A stretch of DNA of 64,000 bases. Source: CAZOVB01 sp964583095. GTDB taxonomy: Bacteria; Planctomycetota; Phycisphaerae; SM23-33. Each line of letters begins with the position of its first letter. The first letter of the stretch is position 1. Shown here one piece after another: positions 34,150 to 42,970 of this stretch. Made by a program: the position numbers and the translations under genes. Where the stretch lies: the NCBI GenBank assembly GCA_964583095.1, contig CAZOVB010000011.1:34893-98892 (forward strand), in the 5' to 3' direction. A model generated the notes under the pieces. It had not been told where the DNA came from. It did not search any database and was given only the letters and a program-made list of their open reading frames with translations.

Positions 34150-37100
34150 GTGCGGAGTTCTGACCCTCGAAGTGATGTTTCGTCCCTCTGGAGCCTCGAA
34201 CCTCTTGAACAGCGATGGATGCTTTCGGCAGGGGATATTCTTTCCCATACGCTCCTGGCTGACCCTGTAACGGGGGCTGTGAGTATCCAGGTGGACTTCG
34301 CCCAAGGAGTCCAGGAAGGGACATTCACAGCCCAGGATGTTTTGATCAGCGGTCCGGATACCCAACTCGGCTCGGCCTCGACCTCCGGCTATGCCCAGAA
34401 TGTGAAGGTCGTCGGTGATACGGCCTATGTCCTCTACAATTACGTCAAGCCTTCCAGCTACAATGCAGCACGCACGGTTTCCGGGGTAGCGGTTTTCGAC
34501 GTCAGCGATCCGGCAAATCCCGGCATCCTCGCAGATCATGCCCTGGAAGACGACCAGGGCGATCCGGCCCACTGCACCTCTCTGGACGTCTCCGGTTCCA
34601 TGGTCTATGTTTCAAGCTTCAGCGGTCTCTATGCCCTGGATGTTTCGGATCCGGCGAACATCCAGGAGTACCTTTGGACCGATGAGCCTTTTTCCTACGA
34701 CGTGCAGGCCAAGGGAGACTGGGTCTTTCTGGCCTCGAGCGATTCGAGCGTATTTGCCCTGGACTTCAGTGACCCGGACAACGTGGTGGTCAAAACCCGG
34801 TACATTTCCAACGACGGCGTCAATCGGCTTGCCCTGGACGCCCAGACCGATACGCTCTTTGCTGCGACGCCGACCCAGAAGATTTATGCCGTGGATGTCT
34901 CCAACCCGGCCAACATGGACCGTCTCTCGGGCAGCTACAACGCTTCTTCCTGGAGCCAATACTCCATTGGCAGGATGACGGCGGAAAACGGGTATCTTTA
35001 CGTCTTGGAATACAGGCTGGGCGTTCTGGAGTATACCTTGGATTCCAGTTCGGTTTCCTTCTCGCTGCAGAATGACCCGGATGCATCGTACATATCCTCG
35101 GGTGCGCTGAGTCGTCCACGAGTCTCGGGAGAGAATCTGGTGATCCCGACCGGAACCGGGGACCTGAAGATCTACGATATTTCGGACAAGACCAATCCGG
35201 TCGAAGAGACCACCGTGGACGTCACAGCAGATGCCGGAGGGGTTTGGATGGAGGGCGACATGGCCTACGTCGCCGCCGAAGAGGCCGGGCTGCAGATCCT
35301 GAACCTCGCCTCTGCCGGCTCTCCAGGTCAGCTCAACGCCCTTCAGCACGACCTGCGTATCGATGCAATTGCCCGGGAGGGATCCCTGACATTCCTGGCC
35401 GGTTCCGGCTTCGTACCCGGCACCACCGACCGCTGGGGCTCTCTGTTGATTTACGACATGAACAACCCGCAGGAACCGGTTCTTCTGGGCGAACTGTCTT
35501 TTGGTACAGGGTCCCGCAACACCGGTCAGCGAATCCAGGACGTACAGGTCTCTGGAAATGTCGCCATCCTGCGAGGAAGCTACGGGCTGCACTTCGTGGA
35601 CGTTTCGGATCCGACGGCCCCGCAGTTGCTCTCCACCGTCGCCCAGCCGCCTTCGGGGGACCCCAGCCTCGGCGTCCAGGACCTCCAGATCGAAGGCTCA
35701 ATCGTCTATGCCACCTGGTGGAACCAGGGACTGGTATCGGTGGATTTCTCCGATCCTCAGAATCCGGTCGTAATGGATCAGTTGGTTCTCAGCGGCGCCT
35801 ACGGTGCCGTCACGGCCTCCAACCTGGAGCTCGTCGGCGACCGGGCGTACGTCACCGCCAACGGAGGGGGCCTGTTCGTTGTGGATATCTCCGATCCGTC
35901 CGATCTGGACCTGCTGGGCTCGAGGAGCACCTTTGGTGCCCTGGGATGGTTTGGTGACCTGGCCATCCAGGGCGATTACGCATTCGTCTCCGAAGGCGGG
36001 TACGGTTTGCGGGTTCTGAATATCTCGAATCCGGCCAATATCTCCCTGGTGACCTCGCTGACCGATCGCAACTATGCCATCGCCGTGGACAATATTGTAC
36101 TGGACAACGGGACCTTGTATGTGGGCCTCGATGATGCCGGCATGTCGGTGATAGACGTCGAGAACCCCGCAGCCCTGCGCGAGATCGGCTACATCCCAAC
36201 CCGGGCCGAGTACCAGAACATGTACTTCGACGGGAAGCTCGCGTTTCTTCCCTCCGGGTCGGCCGGGCTGGAGGTCCTGGCGTTGCACCCGGCGGGGGTC
36301 AGGCGGATCGACGCCGACAGCTATGAAATCCTTCCCGGTTTGCCCATGGGCGAGACGGTCGTGCAGTTCCAGATCGGCGATCGAATCGAGTACTCCGCCG
36401 GCGGGACGGTTTCCCAGCCGTACTCCCTGGTTGTTTCCGGGCTCTTCGCACCCCTGCCCGGAGATGTCAACGGCAATGGCAGGATCGCCGGAGACGATGT
36501 CGATACCCTCCGGGCCGAGATCGCCAAGCCCGTTGATCAACAAGACCTGTCGATGGATCTCACGGGAGACGGTTTGGTGGATTCCTCCGATCTGGACGCC
36601 CTGATCCAGAGCCTGGTGGTGATCGACGGCGATTTCAATCTCCGAGGCAGCCAGTGGGGCGACTTCAACTTCGATGGCACTGTAGATGATGCCGATGCAG
36701 CCCTGATACTCAATCGGTATCGTCTGACCTGGACCGGCTACGCCGGGGCGGATCTTACCGGGGACCACCTCACCGGCCTGGCGGATATCCGAGCCTTGGC
36801 GGCAACCTTTGGCTACACCCGACCGGCTACGGCGCCGATGCCCGAGGCCGACCCGGTCCAACTCCCCGAAAAAGATGCCTTCAGCTCTGCTGCAACAAGC
36901 CCTGCCGCTGTGCAAAGCGGGACGCAGACGGTCGGCGTTCTGATGGCCGCCGATGCTGAAGACAACCTGGCCCGACAGGAGCCGAGCCCGGACGATCCGT
37001 CACAGGCAGATGGCTCCCTCCTTGTCTGGGCCCCGGTCCTGGCCGAGCCGGCCCCGGAGGATTCCTCCCAGCAAGCACCCACTGCGCCGCCAAGCCCGGC

Positions 37101-37197
37101 AACCCCGTTGACCCAGACAATCGACTGGGGCAAGGGCCTGACCGAACTGGCCGACCTTCTGGGTGAACTGGAGCCCGAGGCCCTGCCCGAGCTCTGA
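34150..37197 (+). CDS. Planctomycete surface protein with LVIVD repeats and dockerin-like C-terminus
   Basis: 1015 residues. The GTG start is set by AAAGGAG 7 nt upstream. The N-terminal signature LEPLEQRWMLSAG is a planctomycete extracellular-protein hallmark. Residues about 60-700 are a long array of LVIVD-type beta-propeller repeats (VFDVSDPANPGIL, LYALDVSDPANI, LHFVDVSDPTAPQ, LFVVDISDPSDLD, LRVLNISNPANI). Residues about 765-890 hold Asp-rich calcium-binding loops of dockerin type I (GDVNGNGRIAGDDVDTL, DLTGDGLVDSSDLDAL, GDFNFDGTVDDADAAL). The tail is proline- and acid-rich. It is probably exported, and its role may be adhesion or scaffolding. Confidence 0.85.
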   Translation: MRSSDPRSDVSSLWSLEPLEQRWMLSAGDILSHTLLADPVTGAVSIQVDFAQGVQEGTFTAQDVLISGPDTQLGSASTSGYAQNVKVVGDTAYVLYNYVKPSSYNAARTVSGVAVFDVSDPANPGILADHALEDDQGDPAHCTSLDVSGSMVYVSSFSGLYALDVSDPANIQEYLWTDEPFSYDVQAKGDWVFLASSDSSVFALDFSDPDNVVVKTRYISNDGVNRLALDAQTDTLFAATPTQKIYAVDVSNPANMDRLSGSYNASSWSQYSIGRMTAENGYLYVLEYRLGVLEYTLDSSSVSFSLQNDPDASYISSGALSRPRVSGENLVIPTGTGDLKIYDISDKTNPVEETTVDVTADAGGVWMEGDMAYVAAEEAGLQILNLASAGSPGQLNALQHDLRIDAIAREGSLTFLAGSGFVPGTTDRWGSLLIYDMNNPQEPVLLGELSFGTGSRNTGQRIQDVQVSGNVAILRGSYGLHFVDVSDPTAPQLLSTVAQPPSGDPSLGVQDLQIEGSIVYATWWNQGLVSVDFSDPQNPVVMDQLVLSGAYGAVTASNLELVGDRAYVTANGGGLFVVDISDPSDLDLLGSRSTFGALGWFGDLAIQGDYAFVSEGGYGLRVLNISNPANISLVTSLTDRNYAIAVDNIVLDNGTLYVGLDDAGMSVIDVENPAALREIGYIPTRAEYQNMYFDGKLAFLPSGSAGLEVLALHPAGVRRIDADSYEILPGLPMGETVVQFQIGDRIEYSAGGTVSQPYSLVVSGLFAPLPGDVNGNGRIAGDDVDTLRAEIAKPVDQQDLSMDLTGDGLVDSSDLDALIQSLVVIDGDFNLRGSQWGDFNFDGTVDDADAALILNRYRLTWTGYAGADLTGDHLTGLADIRALAATFGYTRPATAPMPEADPVQLPEKDAFSSAATSPAAVQSGTQTVGVLMAADAEDNLARQEPSPDDPSQADGSLLVWAPVLAEPAPEDSSQQAPTAPPSPATPLTQTIDWGKGLTELADLLGELEPEALPEL

Positions 37198-37246
37198 GAG
37201 TCTGGTAGTGGCAAGACGGATGATTCCAGGGAAAGGATCGTTTTGC

Positions 37247-37252
37247 TATACT
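37247..37252 (+). promoter_or_regulatory. Start-adjacent -10 box (TATACT) of the DUF763 gene
   Basis: TATACT is followed by ACCTAAC and the ATG at 37260; transcription would begin at the start codon. No recognisable -35 is seen. Confidence 0.45.
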
Positions 37253-37259
37253 ACCTAAC

Positions 37260-38423
37260 ATGAAGCGAACGACCGCGAATCTGCCGCTGCACGGTGGCAA
37301 GGCCCCGGCCTACCTTTTCAAACGGATGAAGAAGCTGGCCGGGGCGATCACCATGGCCATTGTGGACGAATACGGCCCGGAGGAGATGCTCCGCCGCCTC
37401 AGCGACCCGTGGTGGTTTCAGGCCCTGGGGTGCGTGCTGGGCTACGACTGGCACTCCAGCGGACTTACAACCGTCACGTGCGGAGCACTGCGGGAGGCAG
37501 GGAAGATCTTCGGAGACGACCTGGGCATCGTCGTGGCCGGGGGCAAGGGCAAGACCAGCCGAAAGACTCCCCGGGAAATCGCCGAGGCCTGCGACCGACT
37601 GGCCATTCCCGAGGGAGAAAAGCTCATCCAGGCTTCCCGCCTCAGCGCCAAGGTAGACTCCGCCGCGGTGCAGGATGGTTATCAGATCTACCACCACAGT
37701 TTCCTGCTGACGGCTTCGGGGGCATGGTGTGTCATCCAGCAGGGAATGAACGATGCCGCCGGTGACGCCCGCAGATACCACTGGCTTGGCCGGAATGTCT
37801 CGGACTTCGTCTGCGAACCCCACGCGGCTGTGGAGAACCTTTCGGCCCGGCCCAGGCAGACGCCGGGGCAACTGCCGCTGCTGAACATGGTCGCCCGGGA
37901 AGCCCAGGGCAACCGCCAGGCGTCGGCTTCGCTGGTTCGCGACGATACGGAGCTTCTGCTTCGGGAGATCCGGTCTGCGACGGAAGGGCCCACGCTGTTT
38001 GCTCCGCGGCGCCACCCGGTGCTGAAGCTGGATGTGAACCTGCCCCGACTCGAGAAGGTACTTCGCCAGGCGGGCGAAGCTCACCCGGCGGACTTCCAGG
38101 CCCTGCTGGGCACACCCAATGTCGGACCGGCCACCATTCGAAGTCTTTCACTGATCGCGGAGTTGATCCACGACGCTCCGGCCAGTCGGCGCGACCCGGC
38201 TGAGCGGATCGGTCCGGATGGAAATCCCATGGGTTCCGGGCGCAAGTGGGCGGACTACTCGTATGCTCACGGGGGCAAGGACGGCACGCCGTTTCCGGTC
38301 GATCGGGAGACCTATGATCGCAATATCGATGTTCTGCTCGAAAGCGTCCGCAAAGCCCGGCTGGGTCAGAAGGACAAATCCGACGCTCTGAAACGGCTTT
38401 CCCGAGTCGCGCCGGAGACATAA
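37260..38423 (+). CDS. DUF763-family protein
   Basis: 387 residues. It fits DUF763, a family best known from archaea and thermophilic bacteria: TANLPLHGGKAPAYLFKRMK at the N-terminus, IVVAGGKGKTSRKTPREIAE, YQIYHHSFLLTASGAWCVIQ and QGMNDAAGDARRYHWL, and near the C-terminus GTPNVGPATIRSLSLIAELI (helix-hairpin-helix-like) and YAHGGKDGTPFPVDRETYD. The function is unknown; the HhH-like element and basic residues suggest nucleic-acid contact. No Shine-Dalgarno sequence is present, and a -10 box lies 7 nt before the ATG. A strong bidirectional terminator follows. Confidence 0.85.
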   Translation: MKRTTANLPLHGGKAPAYLFKRMKKLAGAITMAIVDEYGPEEMLRRLSDPWWFQALGCVLGYDWHSSGLTTVTCGALREAGKIFGDDLGIVVAGGKGKTSRKTPREIAEACDRLAIPEGEKLIQASRLSAKVDSAAVQDGYQIYHHSFLLTASGAWCVIQQGMNDAAGDARRYHWLGRNVSDFVCEPHAAVENLSARPRQTPGQLPLLNMVAREAQGNRQASASLVRDDTELLLREIRSATEGPTLFAPRRHPVLKLDVNLPRLEKVLRQAGEAHPADFQALLGTPNVGPATIRSLSLIAELIHDAPASRRDPAERIGPDGNPMGSGRKWADYSYAHGGKDGTPFPVDRETYDRNIDVLLESVRKARLGQKDKSDALKRLSRVAPET

Positions 38424-38446
38424 CCCGCAGATCGACCCGACAGAAA

Positions 38447-38480
38447 ACGGACCTCTACGCTCTGAAACGTGGAGGTCCGT
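38447..38480. terminator. Bidirectional rho-independent terminator
   Basis: 13-bp stem ACGGACCTCTACG/CGTGGAGGTCCGT with one G-U pair and an 8-nt loop. CTTTTC follows on the plus strand and TTTTCTG on the minus strand. It lies between the convergent DUF763 and HzsA-like genes. Confidence 0.85.
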
Positions 38481-38527
38481 CTTTTCAACTGTTCCGGACA
38501 GCGTCCCGCCGTCCCGGACAATGGTCT

Positions 38528-41500
38528 CTACTTGGGATACTTGTATGTTCGGTCTTTGCTCCAGGGGTCATAGGGCTCGACCCTGCGTCCATTGCCCTTC
38601 CAGGGCTGATAGACGGCGTAGTAGGGGCACTGGACGTCGAACCAGGTCATGATCAACTGTTTCTCCTGCTCAGTGAGCATCTTCGCGTGTTTCCCCTCGC
38701 CGGTGAGCTTGGCTGCAAGGGGATGGGCAATCGCGCCGTATCGCTTCGGAATGGTCACAATGCCCTGTTCGTCGGAATCGGCGCTTTTTCGCACGTTGAC
38801 GAAATCCACCATGATCCTGGTCCACGGGTGGTCGGAGAAATAACCGTTTCGGGATCGGAGTCGACCCTTACTCGGGTCGGGCGCCTTCTGGCCCGGCTGA
38901 ATCCCGTAGATGCTGCGATAGGACTGCATGTAACCTTCCGGGCCTTTCTTGGCCGTCAGATTCAGCTTGGCCTTGGGGTCCTTCTCACCGTGGCACTTGA
39001 CGCACTTGGCCTCGAAGATCGGCTGGATCATCGTCTCGTAATCGATCAGCGTTGTATCTCCCCAGGGCGGCTCGGCCGGCCGTTTGGCGTCGTAAGCCAG
39101 GGCCAGGCCCTTCATCCGTGCCGGCGGAACGTTCTCGTGCGTCTCGTGACATCCCACGCAGCTTCGTTTTTCTCCCCAGCCGAACTCCACGTGCGTCCGC
39201 ATGCGCTGAACCGCCCGGTACTCCTTGTCCAACGCCTGAAAATACACGTCCATCCGGGCGGGAACCTGGAAGTGGGCTGAGCCGTCTTCCTCGACCGGCA
39301 CCGTGCCGATCACCTGTATGGGCCCGCCGGTGCCGGGATAGCCGAAGTTCTCGGCCGGGTTGGCCAGCGGGTGGAACTGATAGCCCATGGGCCAGCCCAT
39401 GTTCTTGAGAATCCTCAGGTACTTGACCTCGCCTTTCTCCACGCCGGGCAGATCTGCATAGACGTTCTCGACATAGCATGTCGCGTAGGACTTGGACATG
39501 TCGCGCATGTCCGGCAGGACCGGTGGCTTGAACCGCTTTCTGACCGGGAAGGCGCAGACGGTTTCCAGCGTCTTGTCGCGATGAATCAGTTCCTTGTTGC
39601 CCCAGGCGTCGATGTAGTAGAGCCAGAAATTGCTCTCGGGCATGTCGTGGCTCATGGGGGTCAGGAACGTCTTCTCGGTCAGGGCGTTGGGGGTGGTGAC
39701 CATCCCCCCGGGATAGGGCACGCCGCCTTCGACCACAGGCCGCAGCAGCTGTCCCACGCCCTTGGTCGTCGGGGAGTTGTAAGGGGTGACGCTTCGCAGG
39801 CTCAGCGGGTTGTTGATCCCCATCGTCGGGTCGCCCACGATGAGTTGCCCCTCGGGGCCTGTCCGGTGCGATCCGCCCGAGGCGGCGATTTTCTGGCTGT
39901 TGGGGATCGGGACCGGGTCCCGCAGCGTCTGCACAACGACATCTTCGGGAATGTGCGTGCAGTAGTAGGCATCCGAGCCCGTGCCGTCGGGGCGGATGAT
40001 CCACAGGGCGAAGACCTCATCCACGCCGCGCTCCTGGTAGTCCCATCGCATCCAGACGACGCGCCCGTCATTGAGAACGTAGGGGTAGTCGTCATCGTCC
40101 TTGGAGAATGTCAGACGCCAGAAATTCTCCCGATCGGCATCCATCCGGTAGATGTTCGATTGCTCCATGTTCGGGCCCCCGGTGCACATGACCGCAGAGC
40201 GACAGGCCGTGGAAGCGAAGACCAATCCGCCATCGGGCAGGTAGGCCAGGTTGTGGTCGCTGTAGCCCGTCCGGGGCAGGTTGGTCAGGGAACGGCCGGC
40301 CAGGTCGATCTCGTAGAGGTGCCAGTTTCTCTCGCCCCCGGTGGCAGCACAGAAGGCGACTTTGTCGCCGTCGTACCAGATATCCATGTCGCCGATCAGG
40401 CGGGGGGGAAGCTTGTCGCCGATGACGGCCCGGGTGGGCGAACCGGGCATCAGGCCTTTCTGAACGAAGATGTCGCCTTCGCGCCCGTCCCAGACATTGG
40501 TCGAGCCGGGCTGGCCGTGCATGCCCCCGGGATTGCGCGTCACGTACACCACCGAGTCGAAGTCCACATCAGGACCGGCCATGACCACATCCCGCACCGT
40601 CGGGCGCCATTGGAGATAGGCCTTGCGGCAGGCGGTCAGATCGTCGGGGCTCTTCTCGACGATGGAGGCGAATCGCTCGTGAGCCGATACCATCTTGGCT
40701 ACCAGGGCGTCGACCTTCGCGGCCCCTTCGGCCCGAAGCTGCGACTTGATCCAGTCGGCCTTGGCCTTGGCGCGTCGCACCTGGTTGCGACTGAGCGTGA
40801 GCAGGTCCTTGCCGCGTCGGTGCATCTGAAGTTGGATTGTCTGGCGGATGTAATCCAGTTCCAGGTCCTGCTTCTCGTCGATGCCAAACCAGCTATCCCA
40901 CCACTCGGGGGCGGGGCTTCCCGGCCAGGCCTCGCCGCCGGTCTGGGCCTTTTCGTTGAAGACATTTGTGCTCACGGCCCACTCCGCCACGGCGAAGGTG
41001 AAGGGGTCTTCGGCGTCGAGCATGCCCGCGGCCAGGGCGGTCAGTTCACGCGGATGGGCTTCGATTCTTCGCCGTCCGTTGTGGCTCTCGCAATGGCCGC
41101 TGCCCAGGGTCTCGGAGAAGATCTGGAGAAGCATCTCTGCCGCGGTGTCCCTGGCGTAGGGAGAATCGATCTTCAAGATCTCCTGGATGATCGGGCGGAC
41201 CTTCTGCGTCAGGGCATCGGGAAGGACGTTCTGCTTCTTGTCCATCTTCTTGGCGATCTCGTCGGGGATCTGGAACCGGCTGATCCTGCGAAGCGGGCTG
41301 GAGAAGTGGTAGCCCATGTATCCGGTCCTGGCGACAGCGGCCACCGCGCCGCCGGCCAGTTTTTCCCAGGCGTTTTCGGTGGGGTAGGCTTCGACCATCG
41401 CTTTGGCCAGGGCGGCAGGGCCCTGGGTCTCCAGGAGCTGGTGGTAGTGCTTTCCGCGTTCGACGACGCCGGGGTACATGGCGAAGACACTCAGATTCCC

Positions 41501-41713
41501 AGCCGTGCGTCGGACATTTTCCATCCAGTCCAGGTAGTCCTCGCTGTAGGTCGTAATGGGCCCGATCGGGTCCTCTTCGGGATGCTCGACGGTGGGCCAC
41601 TGGACTTTGACATCGCCGAGGGGTTCCTCAAACTCGACCTCGCCAACGGCCAGAAGGTGCAGACAACTGAACGTGGTGACGCCCAGGACGAGCAGGATTG
41701 CAAATGTTCTCAT
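38528..41713 (-). CDS. HzsA-like (hydrazine synthase alpha-related) di-haem secreted protein
   Basis: 1061 residues with a signal peptide (FAILLVLGVTTFSCLHLLAV). Residues 269-366 form a helical segment (PEWWDSWFGIDEKQDLELDY). A propeller-like middle region resembles the hydrazine synthase alpha middle domain (MAGPDVDFDSVVYVTRNPGG, DMDIWYDGDKVAFCA, NIYRMDADRENFWRLTFSKD, YPYVLNDGRVVWMRWDY). Near the C-terminus are two c-type haem sites: RSCVGCHETHENVPP and KCVKCHGEKDP. It lacks the N-terminal haem domain of true HzsA, and no hzsB/C genes are present. Many non-anammox planctomycetes carry such relatives, which may be involved in redox reactions on organic substrates. The ATG chosen has no clear ribosome binding site. 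Confidence 0.83.
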   Translation of the reverse strand: MRTFAILLVLGVTTFSCLHLLAVGEVEFEEPLGDVKVQWPTVEHPEEDPIGPITTYSEDYLDWMENVRRTAGNLSVFAMYPGVVERGKHYHQLLETQGPAALAKAMVEAYPTENAWEKLAGGAVAAVARTGYMGYHFSSPLRRISRFQIPDEIAKKMDKKQNVLPDALTQKVRPIIQEILKIDSPYARDTAAEMLLQIFSETLGSGHCESHNGRRRIEAHPRELTALAAGMLDAEDPFTFAVAEWAVSTNVFNEKAQTGGEAWPGSPAPEWWDSWFGIDEKQDLELDYIRQTIQLQMHRRGKDLLTLSRNQVRRAKAKADWIKSQLRAEGAAKVDALVAKMVSAHERFASIVEKSPDDLTACRKAYLQWRPTVRDVVMAGPDVDFDSVVYVTRNPGGMHGQPGSTNVWDGREGDIFVQKGLMPGSPTRAVIGDKLPPRLIGDMDIWYDGDKVAFCAATGGERNWHLYEIDLAGRSLTNLPRTGYSDHNLAYLPDGGLVFASTACRSAVMCTGGPNMEQSNIYRMDADRENFWRLTFSKDDDDYPYVLNDGRVVWMRWDYQERGVDEVFALWIIRPDGTGSDAYYCTHIPEDVVVQTLRDPVPIPNSQKIAASGGSHRTGPEGQLIVGDPTMGINNPLSLRSVTPYNSPTTKGVGQLLRPVVEGGVPYPGGMVTTPNALTEKTFLTPMSHDMPESNFWLYYIDAWGNKELIHRDKTLETVCAFPVRKRFKPPVLPDMRDMSKSYATCYVENVYADLPGVEKGEVKYLRILKNMGWPMGYQFHPLANPAENFGYPGTGGPIQVIGTVPVEEDGSAHFQVPARMDVYFQALDKEYRAVQRMRTHVEFGWGEKRSCVGCHETHENVPPARMKGLALAYDAKRPAEPPWGDTTLIDYETMIQPIFEAKCVKCHGEKDPKAKLNLTAKKGPEGYMQSYRSIYGIQPGQKAPDPSKGRLRSRNGYFSDHPWTRIMVDFVNVRKSADSDEQGIVTIPKRYGAIAHPLAAKLTGEGKHAKMLTEQEKQLIMTWFDVQCPYYAVYQPWKGNGRRVEPYDPWSKDRTYKYPK

Positions 41714-41783
41714 GGAGGTTCTCAATTTCTAAGAAATCGGATTGGCATCTTTCGTGACCGGCTCTCGACCGGCGTGCAACGGG

Positions 41784-42533
41784 TTACGGGTTGTTCTGTC
41801 GGGCTTTCCAGATACCTTCGTGGCAGCGTCGCCCGCCGGGATAGAACAGCCGGAAATAGGCGTCGTCGACCTCGAAGGGATCGACCGGGTCGTTTTCCAG
41901 GTCGAAGCTCTCGGGCAGTGCGCCGTAGTGCTTCATCTCCCGCAGGTAGTGGTAGGTCGGGCGCCAGTCGGGCACCGGATACAACCGTCGCTCCAGCATC
42001 TGCTTGCTGACGCTCCGGCTGATTGCCAGGAGTTGGCGATACGCGGGATCGTCCTTGTCGGTGAAGATTTCCGCCGGCTTGGCGTTTTCGAGTACCTTCT
42101 CGCGTCGGCTGCGAGGAACTTTCCGCATCGCCCGACCGGCCAGCCGGGTTTCGCAAAGCCCCAGTCCGCCGGTCAGGTCGTCGCTGTTGGCGTTGACAAA
42201 GGCCTCGAACTCCTTGTGGGCCTTGTGCATGGCCTGGACGGCCTGGTCGATGCGGTCGGCCTCTTCCTGGCCTACCTGGGTTTTGGCCCAGGTGGCCTTG
42301 GCGAGGGCGCGTCGCATCTGGTCGCGGCTGGGGGTCAGAAGGTCCTGCCTGCGGCGGTGCATCTGGAGCCCGATCGCCTGGCGTGCGTAGTCCGTTTCCA
42401 GGTGGCGTTCTTCATCGCTGCCGGCCCACTTGTCCCACCACTCGGGAGGTTTCATCTTCGGCCAATCGCCCAGAAGGGGGCGGGCGAAGAACGCTGCGAA
42501 CAGGGCGAATGCGAGGCTAGTCTTTTGCTTCAT
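41784..42533 (-). CDS. Secreted protein related to the helical segment of the HzsA-like neighbour
   Basis: 249 residues. The ATG gives a signal peptide (TSLAFALFAAFFARPLLG). Residues about 30-130 (PEWWDKWAGSDEERHLETDY, QMHRRRQDLLTPSRDQMRRA) closely match residues 269-366 of the downstream HzsA-like protein, including the spacing of W, DE, LE, RQ, QMHRR and SDDLT. The C-terminus (DKDDPAYRQLL, YPVPDWRPTYHYLREMKHYG) resembles tails seen in HzsA-like planctomycete proteins. It has no CxxCH and thus no haem. It lies 70 bp upstream of the HzsA-like gene on the same strand, so it is probably an operon partner or stand-alone subunit. Confidence 0.78.
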   Translation of the reverse strand: MKQKTSLAFALFAAFFARPLLGDWPKMKPPEWWDKWAGSDEERHLETDYARQAIGLQMHRRRQDLLTPSRDQMRRALAKATWAKTQVGQEEADRIDQAVQAMHKAHKEFEAFVNANSDDLTGGLGLCETRLAGRAMRKVPRSRREKVLENAKPAEIFTDKDDPAYRQLLAISRSVSKQMLERRLYPVPDWRPTYHYLREMKHYGALPESFDLENDPVDPFEVDDAYFRLFYPGGRRCHEGIWKARQNNP

Positions 42534-42607
42534 CTTCTTCTCGGTTCCAAGCGGGATATCGCCTCGCGCTGGGTGGATCATTTCAGTGGATCCAGCAAAG
42601 CGGCAAT

Positions 42608-42622
42608 AAACGTTTGGGCAGA
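42608..42622 (+). promoter_or_regulatory. Operator-like site A (AAACGTTT core)
   Basis: AAACGTTTGGGCAGA; 13 of 15 bases equal site B. The palindromic CG-centred core resembles LacI/GalR-family operators. It lies 75 bp upstream of the start of the HzsA-related small gene. Confidence 0.45.
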
Positions 42623-42686
42623 TCCATGCAATCCGATTCGGCTCCATGGCCAAGATCTGCCGCTCTCCGACGTCGGGGCTCTATGA

Positions 42687-42701
42687 AAACGTTTAGACAG
42701 A
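42687..42701 (+). promoter_or_regulatory. Operator-like site B (AAACGTTT core)
   Basis: AAACGTTTAGACAGA, 79 bp from site A in the same orientation, about 270 bp upstream of the GH3 start. Confidence 0.45.
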
Positions 42702-42970
42702 GCCCTCGACCCAGGCATTGTACATCAGCTTGAACCCTCGATTCCAGGCCATGTTTCGCAAACAGCCCAATAATTTAGTGTTACCAGTGCGCAACCGGCG
42801 ATTCCATCCAGGTCTGCAGCGCAACGTTCGTGGAACTGTCACTCCGAGGGGCTAAACCGGCAGGTTTCTTGGCTGACCCCGCGACAAAGTCCCCGGTGGA
42901 CGGTAGAATCCCGGTCTTGCAGCGGAGCTGCCGGCCCAGAACCAGAAAATTACCCCAAAGGAGAGAGTTC

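Larger units (their letters stand above)
42534..42970. other. Divergent intergenic region with operator-like sites
   Basis: The 437 bp between the minus-strand HzsA-related operon and the plus-strand GH3 gene hold no credible gene. They contain two near-identical 15-mers beginning AAACGTTT, an inverted repeat TGGATC-N9-GATCCA near 42573-42593, and a palindrome TGTTTCGCAAACA at 42752-42764. Confidence 0.6.

Noticed and set aside
39371..42010. Very long open frame antisense to the HzsA-like gene, and similar long antisense frames at 4961-6499, 28682-30649, 42950-45529, 48648-51311 and 56094-59210
   Set aside because: Each lies opposite a gene with clear family motifs. High GC in third codon positions keeps the opposite frame open, and none shows recognisable motifs or a ribosome binding site.
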